A stretch of 64,000 bases of DNA from an uncultured Flavobacterium sp. (GTDB taxonomy: Bacteria; Bacteroidota; Bacteroidia; Flavobacteriales; Flavobacteriaceae): assembly GCA_947626185.1 (NCBI GenBank), contig CANQRD010000002.1:1-64000 (forward strand), in the 5' to 3' direction. The notes under the pieces are model-generated. The model was not told the origin of the DNA, did not search any database, and saw only the letters and a program-made list of their open reading frames with translations. This document shows positions 1 through 10,898 of the stretch, in pieces. How positions within the stretch are numbered: position 1 is the first letter of the stretch; each line of letters opens with the position of its first letter. The translations under genes were made by a program, and so were the position numbers.

Positions 1-1332
1 TACTTTAACTTTTTTCTCAACATCGTCTCCTTTAAATAGAAATGCTCCCAACATATCGCGTACCTTTACACGGTTAGCATCTGTAGCAGCATCTAACATT
101 GTGTCTAATAATGTTTTTTCTCCATCTAAATAATCTGCTTGATTTTGCGCAAAATAACCAATTTGAACATTGTGACCTATTTTAATCGATCCGTCATATT
201 CGAATTCATCCATCACTGCTTTAATCAACGTTGATTTTCCTTGACCATTTTGACCTACAAAAGCAATTTTACTTCCGCGTTCAATCAAAAAATCAATATC
301 TTTAAAAATAACTTTTTCTCCAAAACGCTTAGTTACTTTTTCCATCTCCAGCACCACTCTACCAGGTTCAATACTAACTGGAAAAGATATATTCATTACC
401 GCATTATCATCTTCATCTACTTCAATACGTTCAACTTTATCTAATCTTTTAATTAATGATTGCGCCATTGATGCCTTTGTAGCTTTATAACGGAAGCGTT
501 CTATTAATTTTTCTGTTTCTTCTATCTTTTTCGCTTGATTTTTTTGAGCTGCTAATTGTATTTCTCTTAACTCTTCACGTAAGACTAAATATTCTGAATA
601 AGGTTTGTCAAAATCGTAAATTTTTCCCAATGATATTTCTATAGTACGATTGGTTACATTGTCCAAAAACATTTTATCATGCGAAATAATTACAACAGCG
701 CCAGGATAAGTACGCAAAAAGTTTTCTAACCAGATAATACTCTCGATATCCAAGTGGTTAGTAGGCTCATCTAGCAACAATACATCATTATCTTGTAATA
801 AAAGTTTTGCCAACTCAATACGCATACGCCATCCGCCCGAAAAAGTATCGGTTAAATTATCAAAATCTTCTCGTTTAAAACCTAATCCTTGTAAAATACG
901 TTCGGTATTTCCAACATAATTATATCCGCCAATAATTTCAAAGCGATGAGTTAAATCGCTTAATTTCTCAATTAATTCAGAATATGATTCTGACTCGTAA
1001 TCAGTTCTTTCGGTTAGTTCTTTATTTACCTTTTCTAACTGAGCTTCAACAAATTTAATTTCATCAAAAGCTTGATAAGCTTCTTCTAAAACAGTACGAC
1101 CAGGGATAAAATCAATGTCTTGGCGAAGAAAACCGATTTTGATATCTTTTTCTATCGCCATACTGCCAGTATCTGGTTCCATATCACCAGACAAAAGCTT
1201 TAGCATAGTAGACTTTCCTGCACCATTTTTTCCAACTAATCCAACTCGATCTCCAGCTCCGATTCTAAATGTTACATTTTCAAATAAATACTCTCCAGAA
1301 AATGAAATGGACAAATTATGTATGTTTAACAT
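1..1332 (-). CDS. ABC-F family ATP-binding protein, partial (3' end beyond window start)
   Basis: Minus-strand reading from ATG at 1332 gives MLNIHNLSISFSGEYLF...; internal ABC motifs (LDEPTNHLD-like, SHD) readable around 640-800. Not in ORF track because it runs off the window. Confidence 0.88.
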   Translation of the reverse strand, partial: MLNIHNLSISFSGEYLFENVTFRIGAGDRVGLVGKNGAGKSTMLKLLSGDMEPDTGSMAIEKDIKIGFLRQDIDFIPGRTVLEEAYQAFDEIKFVEAQLEKVNKELTERTDYESESYSELIEKLSDLTHRFEIIGGYNYVGNTERILQGLGFKREDFDNLTDTFSGGWRMRIELAKLLLQDNDVLLLDEPTNHLDIESIIWLENFLRTYPGAVVIISHDKMFLDNVTNRTIEISLGKIYDFDKPYSEYLVLREELREIQLAAQKNQAKKIEETEKLIERFRYKATKASMAQSLIKRLDKVERIEVDEDDNAVMNISFPVSIEPGRVVLEMEKVTKRFGEKVIFKDIDFLIERGSKIAFVGQNGQGKSTLIKAVMDEFEYDGSIKIGHNVQIGYFAQNQADYLDGEKTLLDTMLDAATDANRVKVRDMLGAFLFKGDDVEKKVKV

Positions 1333-1337
1333 GTATT

Positions 1338-2393
1338 TTATTTCTTTATTTTAAATTTTTTATATCGATGAATTGATAAATTATCTTCCAATTCTTTATT
1401 TTCTTCAATAAATTCAAATAGCTTTTCCGCCAAATAAGGCGCCAAAAGAACACCACGCGTTCCTAAACCATTTAATACAAAAATACGATCAGAAACCATA
1501 CTCCTACCTAATAGCGGACGACGATCTTTTACAGTTGGCCGAACACCTGCTATATGCTCTACTATTTCAAAATCTAAATGCATAAAGCTCTTTAAGCCTT
1601 CTATTAGTTCTTCTTTTCCTTCTAATGTTGGCCTATCAGTTTTATCTTCCCAATTATAAGTAGCTCCTAACTTAAACATCTCATGACCGATAGGTATAAG
1701 GAAAACACCAGCTTTTAACATTGCGTTAATTTTCAAACCAGGTATTCTAATCAGCAACAATTCCCCTTTTGTACCATCTAGCGGTAGTCCTTCAAAAAAA
1801 GGATTTTTCAACAGCCCAAATCCTTCAGCAAACACAATGTTTTTGGCAGTAATATCTTTGTAATCAACTCCGTCTTCATTATAAGAAAGCGCTTCATAAT
1901 CAAATTCTTCTAAACGATAACTATTTTTATTTGCTAAATATTTTCTATATGCGGGAATTAAATCATTAGTATCTAAATAACCTGTAGAAAAAACTTCGCC
2001 ATATCCAAAAGGAGCATCAACACCATTAACTTTTTCTTTACTTAATTCATTATTTAAAAACTCTACCAAATTGGGTTTATCACTTGCGTGAAACCAATTA
2101 TTTTGCTCTTCAATAGAAGCCAACCTTCTCAGTAATGGCATTGGATACCAACAAGAAACCCCCAACTTATCTTCTAAAGCAGGATAAAACTCTTCGGCTA
2201 TTAGCAATTGCTCTTTTATACGCCAAACATCTGTAAAACGCTTTAAAACAACTGGATTGTACATGCCGCCAGCAATCAAGGAAGACGAGCGCTTTTCACC
2301 ATCAATTACCACAAAAGTTTTATTATGTTTAGCTAATGTCTCCGCAAAAGCCATTCCTGCTAAACCACAACCTACTACAATATAATCCACCAT
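1338..2393 (-). CDS. FAD-dependent oxidoreductase (DAO family)
   Basis: N-terminal MVDYIVVGCGLAGMAFAETLA dinucleotide-binding motif; C-terminal GLGTRGVLLAPYLAE typical of DAO fold. Start chosen at 2393 (MVDYIVVG). Confidence 0.8.
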   Translation of the reverse strand: MVDYIVVGCGLAGMAFAETLAKHNKTFVVIDGEKRSSSLIAGGMYNPVVLKRFTDVWRIKEQLLIAEEFYPALEDKLGVSCWYPMPLLRRLASIEEQNNWFHASDKPNLVEFLNNELSKEKVNGVDAPFGYGEVFSTGYLDTNDLIPAYRKYLANKNSYRLEEFDYEALSYNEDGVDYKDITAKNIVFAEGFGLLKNPFFEGLPLDGTKGELLLIRIPGLKINAMLKAGVFLIPIGHEMFKLGATYNWEDKTDRPTLEGKEELIEGLKSFMHLDFEIVEHIAGVRPTVKDRRPLLGRSMVSDRIFVLNGLGTRGVLLAPYLAEKLFEFIEENKELEDNLSIHRYKKFKIKK

Positions 2394-2409
2394 AAACAAC
2401 AACATAAAA

Positions 2410-2440
2410 AAAGCTCTTATCTAATTTAGATAAGAGCTTT
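2410..2440. terminator. Bidirectional hairpin terminator-like element
   Basis: Perfect 15-bp inverted repeat AAAGCTCTTATCTAA-T-TTAGATAAGAGCTTT between gldN and the FAD oxidoreductase gene. Confidence 0.7.
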
Positions 2441-2460
2441 ATAAATTAGTAATTACAAAA

Positions 2461-3357
2461 TTAGTAATTCCATAAATCATCTTCAAGGTTTCTGATCAAT
2501 TCTTTGATGCGTTCGCCTTCAAATAATTGACTCATTTCTCCACCCTTTATATAATCATCAATACGAGAATCTCCATATTGGTTATCTGCTTTAAAGATTG
2601 TTGAACTAAATCTTCTTGCATTAAACAAATGATCAAAATTTAATGGGTTCATTGGGTTCTTAGAGTTAAATACTTTAGACTCAAATAAAGTAGCTCTCGC
2701 ATCTGGAAAGAAAATCCAGAATAACGGCACAGCATTTTCATTTTGTGAACCTTTGGTGTATAAATCTACAACAACAGGAGCTATTCCTAAAATACGATAT
2801 TTTAATTGACCTTCATTACGATCGAAATACCATATTCCCATGACTTGATAAGATTTAACATCTGATGGACGTAATTCTGTACGTTGAATATATTCTTCTG
2901 GTATTTTTTCACCAGCGTTATAGTATTCAATTCCTACATCTGTTGTATCAATCTTAACGAATGAAGATTCTATATCCTTTAAGTTTCTCTTTTTCTTAAA
3001 ATCACTATCGTCATACACGCTAGTAATTTTTCCTGATTTAATTCCATCAATTAAAGTTTGAAATAATGATTTTCTTCCATCACCAGGTACTTCTTCAATC
3101 GGATAATAGTAAGTTTCATTTGCCTTTTCGCTCAAATCAATATTCTCCCAAACCTTAATACCAAACAGAATATCTTTATCTGCTACATACCCATAAGGTA
3201 TTGGTCCTTCGCTTTGTACGTATATTTCTTGAAGACTTTTCATTCCAATTTCTTCAGCCGACTTTGCGTTCAAAAGGTTGCTTTGCGCAAATGATTGCAA
3301 CGAGAAGATTGAAAACGCTACAAATAGTGAAATTTTTTTCCAGTTCATATTATTCAA
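2461..3357 (-). CDS. gldN: Gliding motility / T9SS protein GldN
   Basis: Signal peptide, GldN-like sequence, position directly after gldM in a gldKLMN arrangement. Confidence 0.92.
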   Translation of the reverse strand: MNNMNWKKISLFVAFSIFSLQSFAQSNLLNAKSAEEIGMKSLQEIYVQSEGPIPYGYVADKDILFGIKVWENIDLSEKANETYYYPIEEVPGDGRKSLFQTLIDGIKSGKITSVYDDSDFKKKRNLKDIESSFVKIDTTDVGIEYYNAGEKIPEEYIQRTELRPSDVKSYQVMGIWYFDRNEGQLKYRILGIAPVVVDLYTKGSQNENAVPLFWIFFPDARATLFESKVFNSKNPMNPLNFDHLFNARRFSSTIFKADNQYGDSRIDDYIKGGEMSQLFEGERIKELIRNLEDDLWNY

Positions 3358-3381
3358 AGTTTTCTTCTTTATTTATCGAAA

Positions 3382-4947
3382 TTACATGATTTCGTATGTA
3401 CAAGGTGCCGTTTTCTTTAATTGATAATCACTAGAACCATCTAAACGTACCTTAATATCTGATATTACAACTACATCTCCCAAACGTGCTTTACTAATAG
3501 CCGCTTTTGCTCTATCGTTCATTCTGTTTCCTTGAACAACCACTGATGGCTGACCAGGAACTTGAAGCACGAAACCTGTAACTGTCAATCCTAACTCGAA
3601 ATCAAAATCTTCTAATCTTGCGCCAATAGTAACAATCTCTAAGTTAGATTTTGGTCCTTTAGCGTCATATTCTCCTCGAACCGTTCCACGAGGTGCAGGA
3701 ATATCTTTAATTCTAAACATTTTTTTATCGCTTACCGAAGTACCATCAGGTAACTTACCAGTAACGTTGATAACAACTTCTCTGCCTGCTTGCGGACGCA
3801 TGCTATATTGTCCTGGTTTTCCTGCTTTAGACAATCCTGGTGCAATAGCTTGAACTTTATCATCTGATATACCAGCGAATGTAATTGTCATAGGGTTTAC
3901 AACTCCACGATAAACAACATTCATCTTATCTGCAGAAATGTTTGCTTGGTTTGGTTTTGGAACAACTACATAATTACCTGTAAAATCAACCGGAATAGCT
4001 TTCCCATCTTCCATAAAAGTAAACTTACCTTTAAACTCATGCTCACCAACATTACCAGTATTAAAACTAAGATTTACACGACCATTGTCTAATGATTTAG
4101 ATAAATCTAATTTTTGCCCATTTACAACTACCTCTGTTGGTACAGTTGAGTCATCATAACGACCTAAAACCACAATACCTTTATATGGCTCTCCTGCAAA
4201 ATAAGCCGACTTTTCTGAGATTACAATCGCTCTATAGTTTGACATTGATGCTGCTTGCGTTAATGTATTTCCTAATAAGCTATTATAAATTTCCTGTGCA
4301 ATTGTAATTGCATCGTTTTGCATTGTAGATAATTTAGTTAAAGACGCAATTGCTGGAAAACCTTGAAAATTGTAGTTTAAATATGGAACTACAATACCGT
4401 CTTTCCTTTTTACGTCAGCTAAATCAAATCTAGCTTGTAAGTCAACTCTAATTGGTTGATATTTTGTATCGTTACCTAAAACAGCTAAAATATCACTTTT
4501 ATATTTTTCGATTGCTTTTACAAAATCTTCACCTTCTGCTGAATATTTATCACCCGCAAACCAAGCTGTATCAAGTACATCGCCTTTTTCCATTTTTTCA
4601 GCTGGCAATTTACCATCTTCCATTTGGTCTTTTAAAGGCTCAACTATTTGTTGTTTAACTCCTGCTACTAAATCGTAAAACGATTTAGTAATTTTCTTAA
4701 CTTCTAATGCTTTTTGATATGGTTCACCAAAACGTTTTGGCTCGTCTTGTGCTTTAACTTCTAACTGATTTAGTAACCTATCATTACTATCTGCATTAGA
4801 TTTGTTAGCCATTTCTAATTTGTCATTCACCATATCAAAAGCTGATAAAACTTCTTTTGACATCTGAAGGGCCATCATTGCGATGAATATCAGATACATT
4901 AAGTTAATCATCCTTTGCCTAGGTGTCAATTTTGCTCCTCCTGCCAT
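3382..4947 (-). CDS. gldM: Gliding motility / T9SS protein GldM
   Basis: MAGGAKLTPRQRMINLMYLIFIAMMALQMSKEVLSAFDMVN N-terminus characteristic of GldM; synteny. Confidence 0.95.
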   Translation of the reverse strand: MAGGAKLTPRQRMINLMYLIFIAMMALQMSKEVLSAFDMVNDKLEMANKSNADSNDRLLNQLEVKAQDEPKRFGEPYQKALEVKKITKSFYDLVAGVKQQIVEPLKDQMEDGKLPAEKMEKGDVLDTAWFAGDKYSAEGEDFVKAIEKYKSDILAVLGNDTKYQPIRVDLQARFDLADVKRKDGIVVPYLNYNFQGFPAIASLTKLSTMQNDAITIAQEIYNSLLGNTLTQAASMSNYRAIVISEKSAYFAGEPYKGIVVLGRYDDSTVPTEVVVNGQKLDLSKSLDNGRVNLSFNTGNVGEHEFKGKFTFMEDGKAIPVDFTGNYVVVPKPNQANISADKMNVVYRGVVNPMTITFAGISDDKVQAIAPGLSKAGKPGQYSMRPQAGREVVINVTGKLPDGTSVSDKKMFRIKDIPAPRGTVRGEYDAKGPKSNLEIVTIGARLEDFDFELGLTVTGFVLQVPGQPSVVVQGNRMNDRAKAAISKARLGDVVVISDIKVRLDGSSDYQLKKTAPCTYEIM

Positions 4948-4975
4948 TACTTTATAACTTTAAAATGACTATAAT

Positions 4976-5644
4976 TTAATTACGGTGTCCCATTGCAGAT
5001 AACATTCCTCCGTAAACAGTATTTAAAGAAGATAAATTTGTTGTTAAAGCAGCCATTTGCTCTTTTAATTTAACATTATTTTCTGCTACTTCTTTATTTA
5101 TTTCGGCATTACGAGTTGCGCTTTCTAATTGAACTTTATACATAGAGTTTAAAGACTCTAATTGTGCTGCTGCCATAGACATTTCCTCAGCATATTTTTT
5201 AGTAGATGCAACAGAATCAACTGTTGGAGCAATTTCTTTAGAAGCCGCTTCAAAGTTTCTTATACTTCTTCCTAAACTATTCATTAATTCACCGTCTATT
5301 TTAGCTTCTTTTAATAAATCGTCTAGTTTTTTAGACAACATTCCTTGCTCTTCTGTAGAAGCTCCTCCTGCAAATCCAACAGCTGATCCACCAGCAATTT
5401 TGACAGGATTTGCATCTCCTCCTTTTAACTCAGGGAAAACTTTAGACCAGTCTAGTTCATCGTCAACAGGTTCGAAAGCAGAAATAGCAAAAATAAGCGC
5501 CTCTACCACTAGACCTAAAGTTAACATGTTATTTCCGTTAATTGGCCCCATTTCCATATGAGTAATTTTAAATAGTGCACCGATAATTACAACTGATGCC
5601 CCCATTCCATAACAGAAGTTCATCACTTTTTTAGGTATTGCCAT
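4976..5644 (-). CDS. gldL: Gliding motility / T9SS motor protein GldL
   Basis: Two N-terminal TM segments (GMGASVVIIGALFKITHMEMGPINGNNMLTLGLVVEALIFAISAFEP) typical of GldL; synteny. Confidence 0.95.
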   Translation of the reverse strand: MAIPKKVMNFCYGMGASVVIIGALFKITHMEMGPINGNNMLTLGLVVEALIFAISAFEPVDDELDWSKVFPELKGGDANPVKIAGGSAVGFAGGASTEEQGMLSKKLDDLLKEAKIDGELMNSLGRSIRNFEAASKEIAPTVDSVASTKKYAEEMSMAAAQLESLNSMYKVQLESATRNAEINKEVAENNVKLKEQMAALTTNLSSLNTVYGGMLSAMGHRN

Positions 5645-5701
5645 AATTCTAATGTTTTTTAATTGATTTTTTTGATTTATTATTAATTGGTAGATAACTT
5701 A

Positions 5702-7102
5702 CTATTTTGCCATTTTTGATAAATTTGCTCTTGACAATGATCCTGACACTGATTGAACTGTTCTAAATCCTATGTAAGATCTTGCAGAGTCTGCATATTC
5801 AGAGTCACGAGTAGCCACTTGTATCATATAAGCAGGATCTCTCCATGAACCACCCCTAACTACTTTTAACGGTGTATCCATTGCTAAGTTTTTCGGCTTT
5901 AAACTTGACATAAAATCGTATGATGATACTTCATATGGCGTACTTGTCCACTCAGCAACGTTTCCTGACATATTATACAAATTATAACCATTAGCAGGGT
6001 ATGCTTTGGCTTCAGCTGTATATGTAGCCCCATCTGCTGCATAATCAAATCTTGTTGGTTTAAAGTTAGCCATAAAACATCCTTTTTCGTCAGTTGTATA
6101 AGGTCCCCCCCAAGGATACATAGCTCCTTCTAAACCACCGCGAGCAGCATACTCCCACTCACTTTCCATTGGCAATCTAAATTCTTGAACCTCAGTTGGC
6201 ATTCCTTTAGATTTTAAATATCCATTTTTATACATTGTTCTCCAAGCGGCAAACGCTCTAGCTTGATTCCAGTTTACTCCAACTACTGGATATTCTCCAA
6301 AAGCCTCGTGCCAGAAATAATCATTATGCATAGGCTCATTGTAAGAATGTTGAAATTCTTTAATCCAACGAGTAGTATCAGGATAGATTAGCAAACTTTC
6401 TGTTTTTAAACTTCTTTTTCGTCTACTTCTTGGATCCGTTCCTTGATCTTTCAATGCTTCGTTTAAATCTACATAAGTATATTTAAATTTTAATTTAGAA
6501 ACATCAAACATCCCCATTCCATTGTAAGTTTCAGAAGCAGGAATGTATAAAGAATCCATTACCTCTACAAAAGCTTCATCTGGATAACGGTCTACAGAGG
6601 TAGGTAAATTAACTTTTTTATTTAATCTTCTACCAGCATACATATCATCACTAGAGTCCATGCTATAGTAGTTTTCATACATATATCTTTGATAAGGAGT
6701 CATTCGATCCAAGTTTTCTTCATTATCTAAGAAAGCATAGGCACCAATACCACCAGCCTCTGGAGTAAGCCCCATGTCTTCGGCTGCAATAGCCAAACGT
6801 GTACGAACAATTGAGTCTTTTACCCAATCAACAAATTTTCGATACTGATTATTAGTAATTTCAGTTTCATCCATATAAAATGAACCAATAGTTACAGTTC
6901 GAGTTGGCGCATCTTGTGCACCAAGGAAGTCTTCATTAGACTGTCCCATAGTAAATGTTCCTCCAGGAATTAAAGACATGCCTTGAGGTTTTGTAGTTGC
7001 CCATCGCTTTCCTTCTGCTCCCCCCATCAACTCACCTCGATCTCCTGTGCCACAGCTACAAACCAAAGCTAAAACTGCTCCTAACGTAATGATCTTCTTC
7101 AT
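5702..7102 (-). CDS. gldK: Gliding motility / T9SS lipoprotein GldK (formylglycine-generating-enzyme-like fold)
   Basis: Lipoprotein signal LVCSCGTG; SUMF1-type motifs (MVRGGSW/ VVRGGSWRDP, GFRTV); first gene of gldKLMN. Confidence 0.94.
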   Translation of the reverse strand: MKKIITLGAVLALVCSCGTGDRGELMGGAEGKRWATTKPQGMSLIPGGTFTMGQSNEDFLGAQDAPTRTVTIGSFYMDETEITNNQYRKFVDWVKDSIVRTRLAIAAEDMGLTPEAGGIGAYAFLDNEENLDRMTPYQRYMYENYYSMDSSDDMYAGRRLNKKVNLPTSVDRYPDEAFVEVMDSLYIPASETYNGMGMFDVSKLKFKYTYVDLNEALKDQGTDPRSRRKRSLKTESLLIYPDTTRWIKEFQHSYNEPMHNDYFWHEAFGEYPVVGVNWNQARAFAAWRTMYKNGYLKSKGMPTEVQEFRLPMESEWEYAARGGLEGAMYPWGGPYTTDEKGCFMANFKPTRFDYAADGATYTAEAKAYPANGYNLYNMSGNVAEWTSTPYEVSSYDFMSSLKPKNLAMDTPLKVVRGGSWRDPAYMIQVATRDSEYADSARSYIGFRTVQSVSGSLSRANLSKMAK

Positions 7103-7228
7103 ATAATATTTAGGTTTTCTTATACACTTCTTAAAAATGTAAACGTATTCAATTATTTTTAATTTTCAAAAACAAAGCTATAAAAAAATTAGTTTATATT
7201 TAACATATAGGAATGTTAAATATTTTAT

Positions 7229-8377
7229 TTAAACAAAACTCTTCTTGAACGTTCTCCACCATCTATCAGGCAATTGCTGAGAAGTAGCGTTTAAATAGTC
7301 ATCATAAGAACACGGAAGAAAGGCTTTGTTGCTTAACTTTTTATTAACATTGTGTTGCGAATCGACTTCAATCCACCATCTTTCTGACTTACTACTCTTG
7401 TAAAAAACCAAATCTTCATAGTCTTCAAATGGAACAATATATTTTAAATAGTTCTCATTATTAACGAAGGGATACTCATTATATCTATAATTTACCCCCT
7501 CTATAAAGTACCACATCATTTGACTTATTAATAACGCACCAGTAGACTGATTATTGTAATTGAAAATACCAAAAACTGAAACTTTATCACTAAGTCCACT
7601 ATAACGAGCTAATCCGCAAATTTCCTTTCCATCAAACCCATTTGGATTAAAATTTAAAAAATCACCAGAATCACTTGATTTTACAGCATTCATATCAACA
7701 CTCACAATATCCGCATCTCTTAAAACTGGCTCTGCTAAAGATAAATTATTAGCAATTTCACCAACTCTATATGCTTCAAAATAAAGGCTATCTATTAAGT
7801 CCATTTCTTCTTGTGAGTTGAAATAAGTTTGATAACCTAAATTAGCATAATTGAATAAATTAATTGGTTCTTCAATAATTATTTTTGATAAAAAACTATC
7901 TGCTAAGGAAGTATTTTTCTTTGCAATATCAATTTTACTATCAATCACTACTAGATTAACCATTTGATCTAATACGTCATAAGCTCTATAGAGTGCATAA
8001 GTCAAGTCTTGCGCCCCCCCTAACACTACAGGAATAACTTTATTACTGATTAGTTCGGCGATAATTGTTTTTAACAAGCAATAAGTATCTTCCAATTTTT
8101 CTCCCGCTAAAACATCGCCAAGATCAATAATTTTCAAATCCCAATTACCTGGATATAACGCATAAAAACTTTTTCTAATTTTAGAAATATCTACTAAATC
8201 ATCACCTGATTGCGCTCCTCTATTTTCACCAACTCCAATAATTGCAATTTTATATTGATCAAACTTGTCAAAATTACCTCCTACATGAAAATGAACTTTT
8301 TTACCTAAACATTGACTTGGTAATCCATCTATATAATTTCTCAATTCGACACTTACCGGATGCAATAGCTCAATCAT
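7229..8377 (-). CDS. Arginase/formimidoylglutamase (ureohydrolase) family protein
   Basis: Ureohydrolase-like segments (IPVVLGGAQDLTYALY, VSVDMNAVKSSDSG); located between topA and gldK. Confidence 0.75.
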   Translation of the reverse strand: MIELLHPVSVELRNYIDGLPSQCLGKKVHFHVGGNFDKFDQYKIAIIGVGENRGAQSGDDLVDISKIRKSFYALYPGNWDLKIIDLGDVLAGEKLEDTYCLLKTIIAELISNKVIPVVLGGAQDLTYALYRAYDVLDQMVNLVVIDSKIDIAKKNTSLADSFLSKIIIEEPINLFNYANLGYQTYFNSQEEMDLIDSLYFEAYRVGEIANNLSLAEPVLRDADIVSVDMNAVKSSDSGDFLNFNPNGFDGKEICGLARYSGLSDKVSVFGIFNYNNQSTGALLISQMMWYFIEGVNYRYNEYPFVNNENYLKYIVPFEDYEDLVFYKSSKSERWWIEVDSQHNVNKKLSNKAFLPCSYDDYLNATSQQLPDRWWRTFKKSFV

Positions 8378-8390
8378 ATCGTTGCTTTAA

Positions 8391-10898
8391 TTATTTTTTT
8401 GCTGTTGTTTTTTTAGCTGTTGTTTTCTTTGTCGTTACAACTTTTGTTTTCTTTGCAGGAGCTTTTTCTTCTATTAATGCTTGTACTTGCTCTAATGTCA
8501 TTGCTTGCGCATCAACATCTTTAGACAATTCAATTTTAACTTTTCCTTTCAAAATTACAGATCTCCCCCATCGTGCCTTTTCAACGCGAATTCCTTCTTC
8601 TGGCCAATCGTGAATTATCTTATCTATTTCTTTTTGAATCTTATCTTCAATTAACTCAACAACATCACTGTTAGATAAATTATCAAAATCATATTTTTTG
8701 TTGACATTAATAAACATTCCATTCCACTTCAAATATGGACCAAATCTACCTACGCCTTTCTGCACTGGCATATCTTTATAAGTTGTAATAGGCATATCTG
8801 CTTGTTCTTTTTCCTTAATGAACTCCAGCGCTTTATCAAAAGTAACATCTAGTGGCTCTAGTCCTTTCGGAAGAGATATAAATGTTTTGCCAACGCGAAC
8901 ATAAGGACCGAAGCGTCCATTATTCACTTCTACCTCTTCTCCTTTATATTCACCTAGTGTTTTTGGTAGTAAAAACAACTTTAGAGCTTCCTCTAAAGTA
9001 ATTGTTCCTATATTTTGATCGGGTGCCAAGCTCGCGTATTGTTTTTCTTCATCATTAGCGTCGCCTATTTGAGCCATTGGTCCGAATTTGCCCAGACGAA
9101 CTAAAACAGGTTTACCTGATACTGGATGAATTCCTAGAATACGTTCACCAGATTCACGATCTGCGTTTTCTTCTACATCTTTTACTGTTGGATGAAAATG
9201 ATCGTAAAATTCTTTCATCATTTTTGTCCAATCTTCTTTTCCTTCTGCAATTGAGTCAAAATCCTCTTCAACTTTTGCAGTAAAATTATAATCTAAAATA
9301 GTTTTGAAATTCTTTACAAGAAAATCATTTACAATAATTCCAATATCAGTAGGTATCAACTTTCCTTTATCTGAACCTGTTTTTTCTACCAATACTTTAT
9401 CAGCAATAGTTCCGTTTGTTAAGCTAAATAGTTTGTAATTTCTTTCCTTACCTTCTGTTGTTCCTTTTTCAACGTAATTACGAGCTATAATTGTAGAAAT
9501 AGTTGGTGCATAAGTCGATGGACGTCCAATACCTAACTCTTCTAATTTTTTAACTAAAGATGCTTCTGTATAACGTGCTGCTGGCTTACTGTATCTTTGT
9601 GTTGCTAAAATATTTTTATTTTGCAGCTGCTCACCTACTTTTAACTGTGGTAAAATTCCTTCTACTTCTTCCTCTTCATCATCATGTCCTTCAAGATATA
9701 CTTTTAAGAATCCTTCAAAAAGTAATACTTCACCCGTAGCTAAAAATACTTCTTGATGTTTATCAGCACCAATTCGTACATTTGTTCGCTCCAGTTTAGC
9801 ATCACTCATTTGAGAAGCTACAGTTCGCTTCCAAATCAGTTCATACAACCTAGCTTGGTCTCTATCTAACGGTACAGAGTGTAACGTCATATTGGTAGGA
9901 CGAATTGCCTCGTGAGCTTCTTGAGCTCCTTTACTTTTCGTTACATAATTTCTTGTTTGTACATAATCTGCACCGTACGATTTGGTAATTTCATCTGCTG
10001 CTGCTTTTACTGCTTCATTAGACAAGTTTACACTATCGGTTCTCATATAAGTAATAAATCCCTCTTCATATAATCGTTGTGCCAACATCATGGTTTGCCC
10101 CACAGAATAATAAAGTTTTCGTGCAGCTTCTTGTTGCAAGGTAGATGTTGTAAATGGTGCAGCAGGTGATTTTTTTGCTGGTTTTGTTTCAAGGTCAATA
10201 ATATTGAACTGAGCATTGATATTTTGATTCAAAAAAACTAATGCTTCTTGCTCCGTCGCAAAAGACTTTGATAACTTAGCTTTTACAACTTTATTCTCTG
10301 CTGTTAAAAACTCAGCAGTAATACTATATGAAGAATGAATTTTAAATTCATTAATCTCTTTTTCTCTCTCTACAATTAAACGAACAGCTACGGATTGAAC
10401 TCTTCCAGCAGATAATCCACCTTTTACTTTCTTCCATAAAACAGGAGATAATTCATACCCTACCAAACGGTCTAATATTCTACGTGCTTGTTGCGCATTT
10501 ACCAAATCGTAATTGATTGTTCTCGGATTTTCAATTGCTTTTAAAATTGCAGACTTTGTAATCTCGTGAAAAACAATACGTTTTGTTTTATCCTCTTTCA
10601 AATTTAGTTCTTCCGCCAAGTGCCATGCAATAGCCTCTCCTTCGCGGTCTTCATCGGAAGCCAACCAAACAATTTCTGCTTTTTTTGAAAGATCTTTTAA
10701 TTTTTTTACAACGGATTTTTTATCACTAGAAACTTCATATTTTGGTTTAAAACCATTTTCCACATCTACCCCTATTTCTTTTGATGGTAAATCTGCAATA
10801 TGCCCGTAACTTGATTCGACTTGATAATCCTTTCCTAAAAACTTTTCGATCGTCTTTGCTTTAGCTGGTGACTCAACAATCACTAAATTCTTTGCCAT
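8391..10898 (-). CDS. topA: DNA topoisomerase I
   Basis: MAKNLVIVESPAKAKTIEKFLG N-terminus, EEGFITYMRTDS active-site motif, K/A/T-rich C-terminal tail. Confidence 0.97.
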   Translation of the reverse strand: MAKNLVIVESPAKAKTIEKFLGKDYQVESSYGHIADLPSKEIGVDVENGFKPKYEVSSDKKSVVKKLKDLSKKAEIVWLASDEDREGEAIAWHLAEELNLKEDKTKRIVFHEITKSAILKAIENPRTINYDLVNAQQARRILDRLVGYELSPVLWKKVKGGLSAGRVQSVAVRLIVEREKEINEFKIHSSYSITAEFLTAENKVVKAKLSKSFATEQEALVFLNQNINAQFNIIDLETKPAKKSPAAPFTTSTLQQEAARKLYYSVGQTMMLAQRLYEEGFITYMRTDSVNLSNEAVKAAADEITKSYGADYVQTRNYVTKSKGAQEAHEAIRPTNMTLHSVPLDRDQARLYELIWKRTVASQMSDAKLERTNVRIGADKHQEVFLATGEVLLFEGFLKVYLEGHDDEEEEVEGILPQLKVGEQLQNKNILATQRYSKPAARYTEASLVKKLEELGIGRPSTYAPTISTIIARNYVEKGTTEGKERNYKLFSLTNGTIADKVLVEKTGSDKGKLIPTDIGIIVNDFLVKNFKTILDYNFTAKVEEDFDSIAEGKEDWTKMMKEFYDHFHPTVKDVEENADRESGERILGIHPVSGKPVLVRLGKFGPMAQIGDANDEEKQYASLAPDQNIGTITLEEALKLFLLPKTLGEYKGEEVEVNNGRFGPYVRVGKTFISLPKGLEPLDVTFDKALEFIKEKEQADMPITTYKDMPVQKGVGRFGPYLKWNGMFINVNKKYDFDNLSNSDVVELIEDKIQKEIDKIIHDWPEEGIRVEKARWGRSVILKGKVKIELSKDVDAQAMTLEQVQALIEEKAPAKKTKVVTTKKTTAKKTTAKK

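Noticed and set aside
1115-1354. Plus-strand 79-aa ORF near window start
   Set aside because: Antisense to the ABC-F ATPase coding region.
8242-8613. Plus-strand ORF of 123 aa across the topA 3' end
   Set aside because: Antisense to the K/T/A-rich topA tail and the ureohydrolase start; the FFAVVFLAVVFFVVTTFVFFAGA hydrophobic run is just the complement of the lysine-rich repeat.
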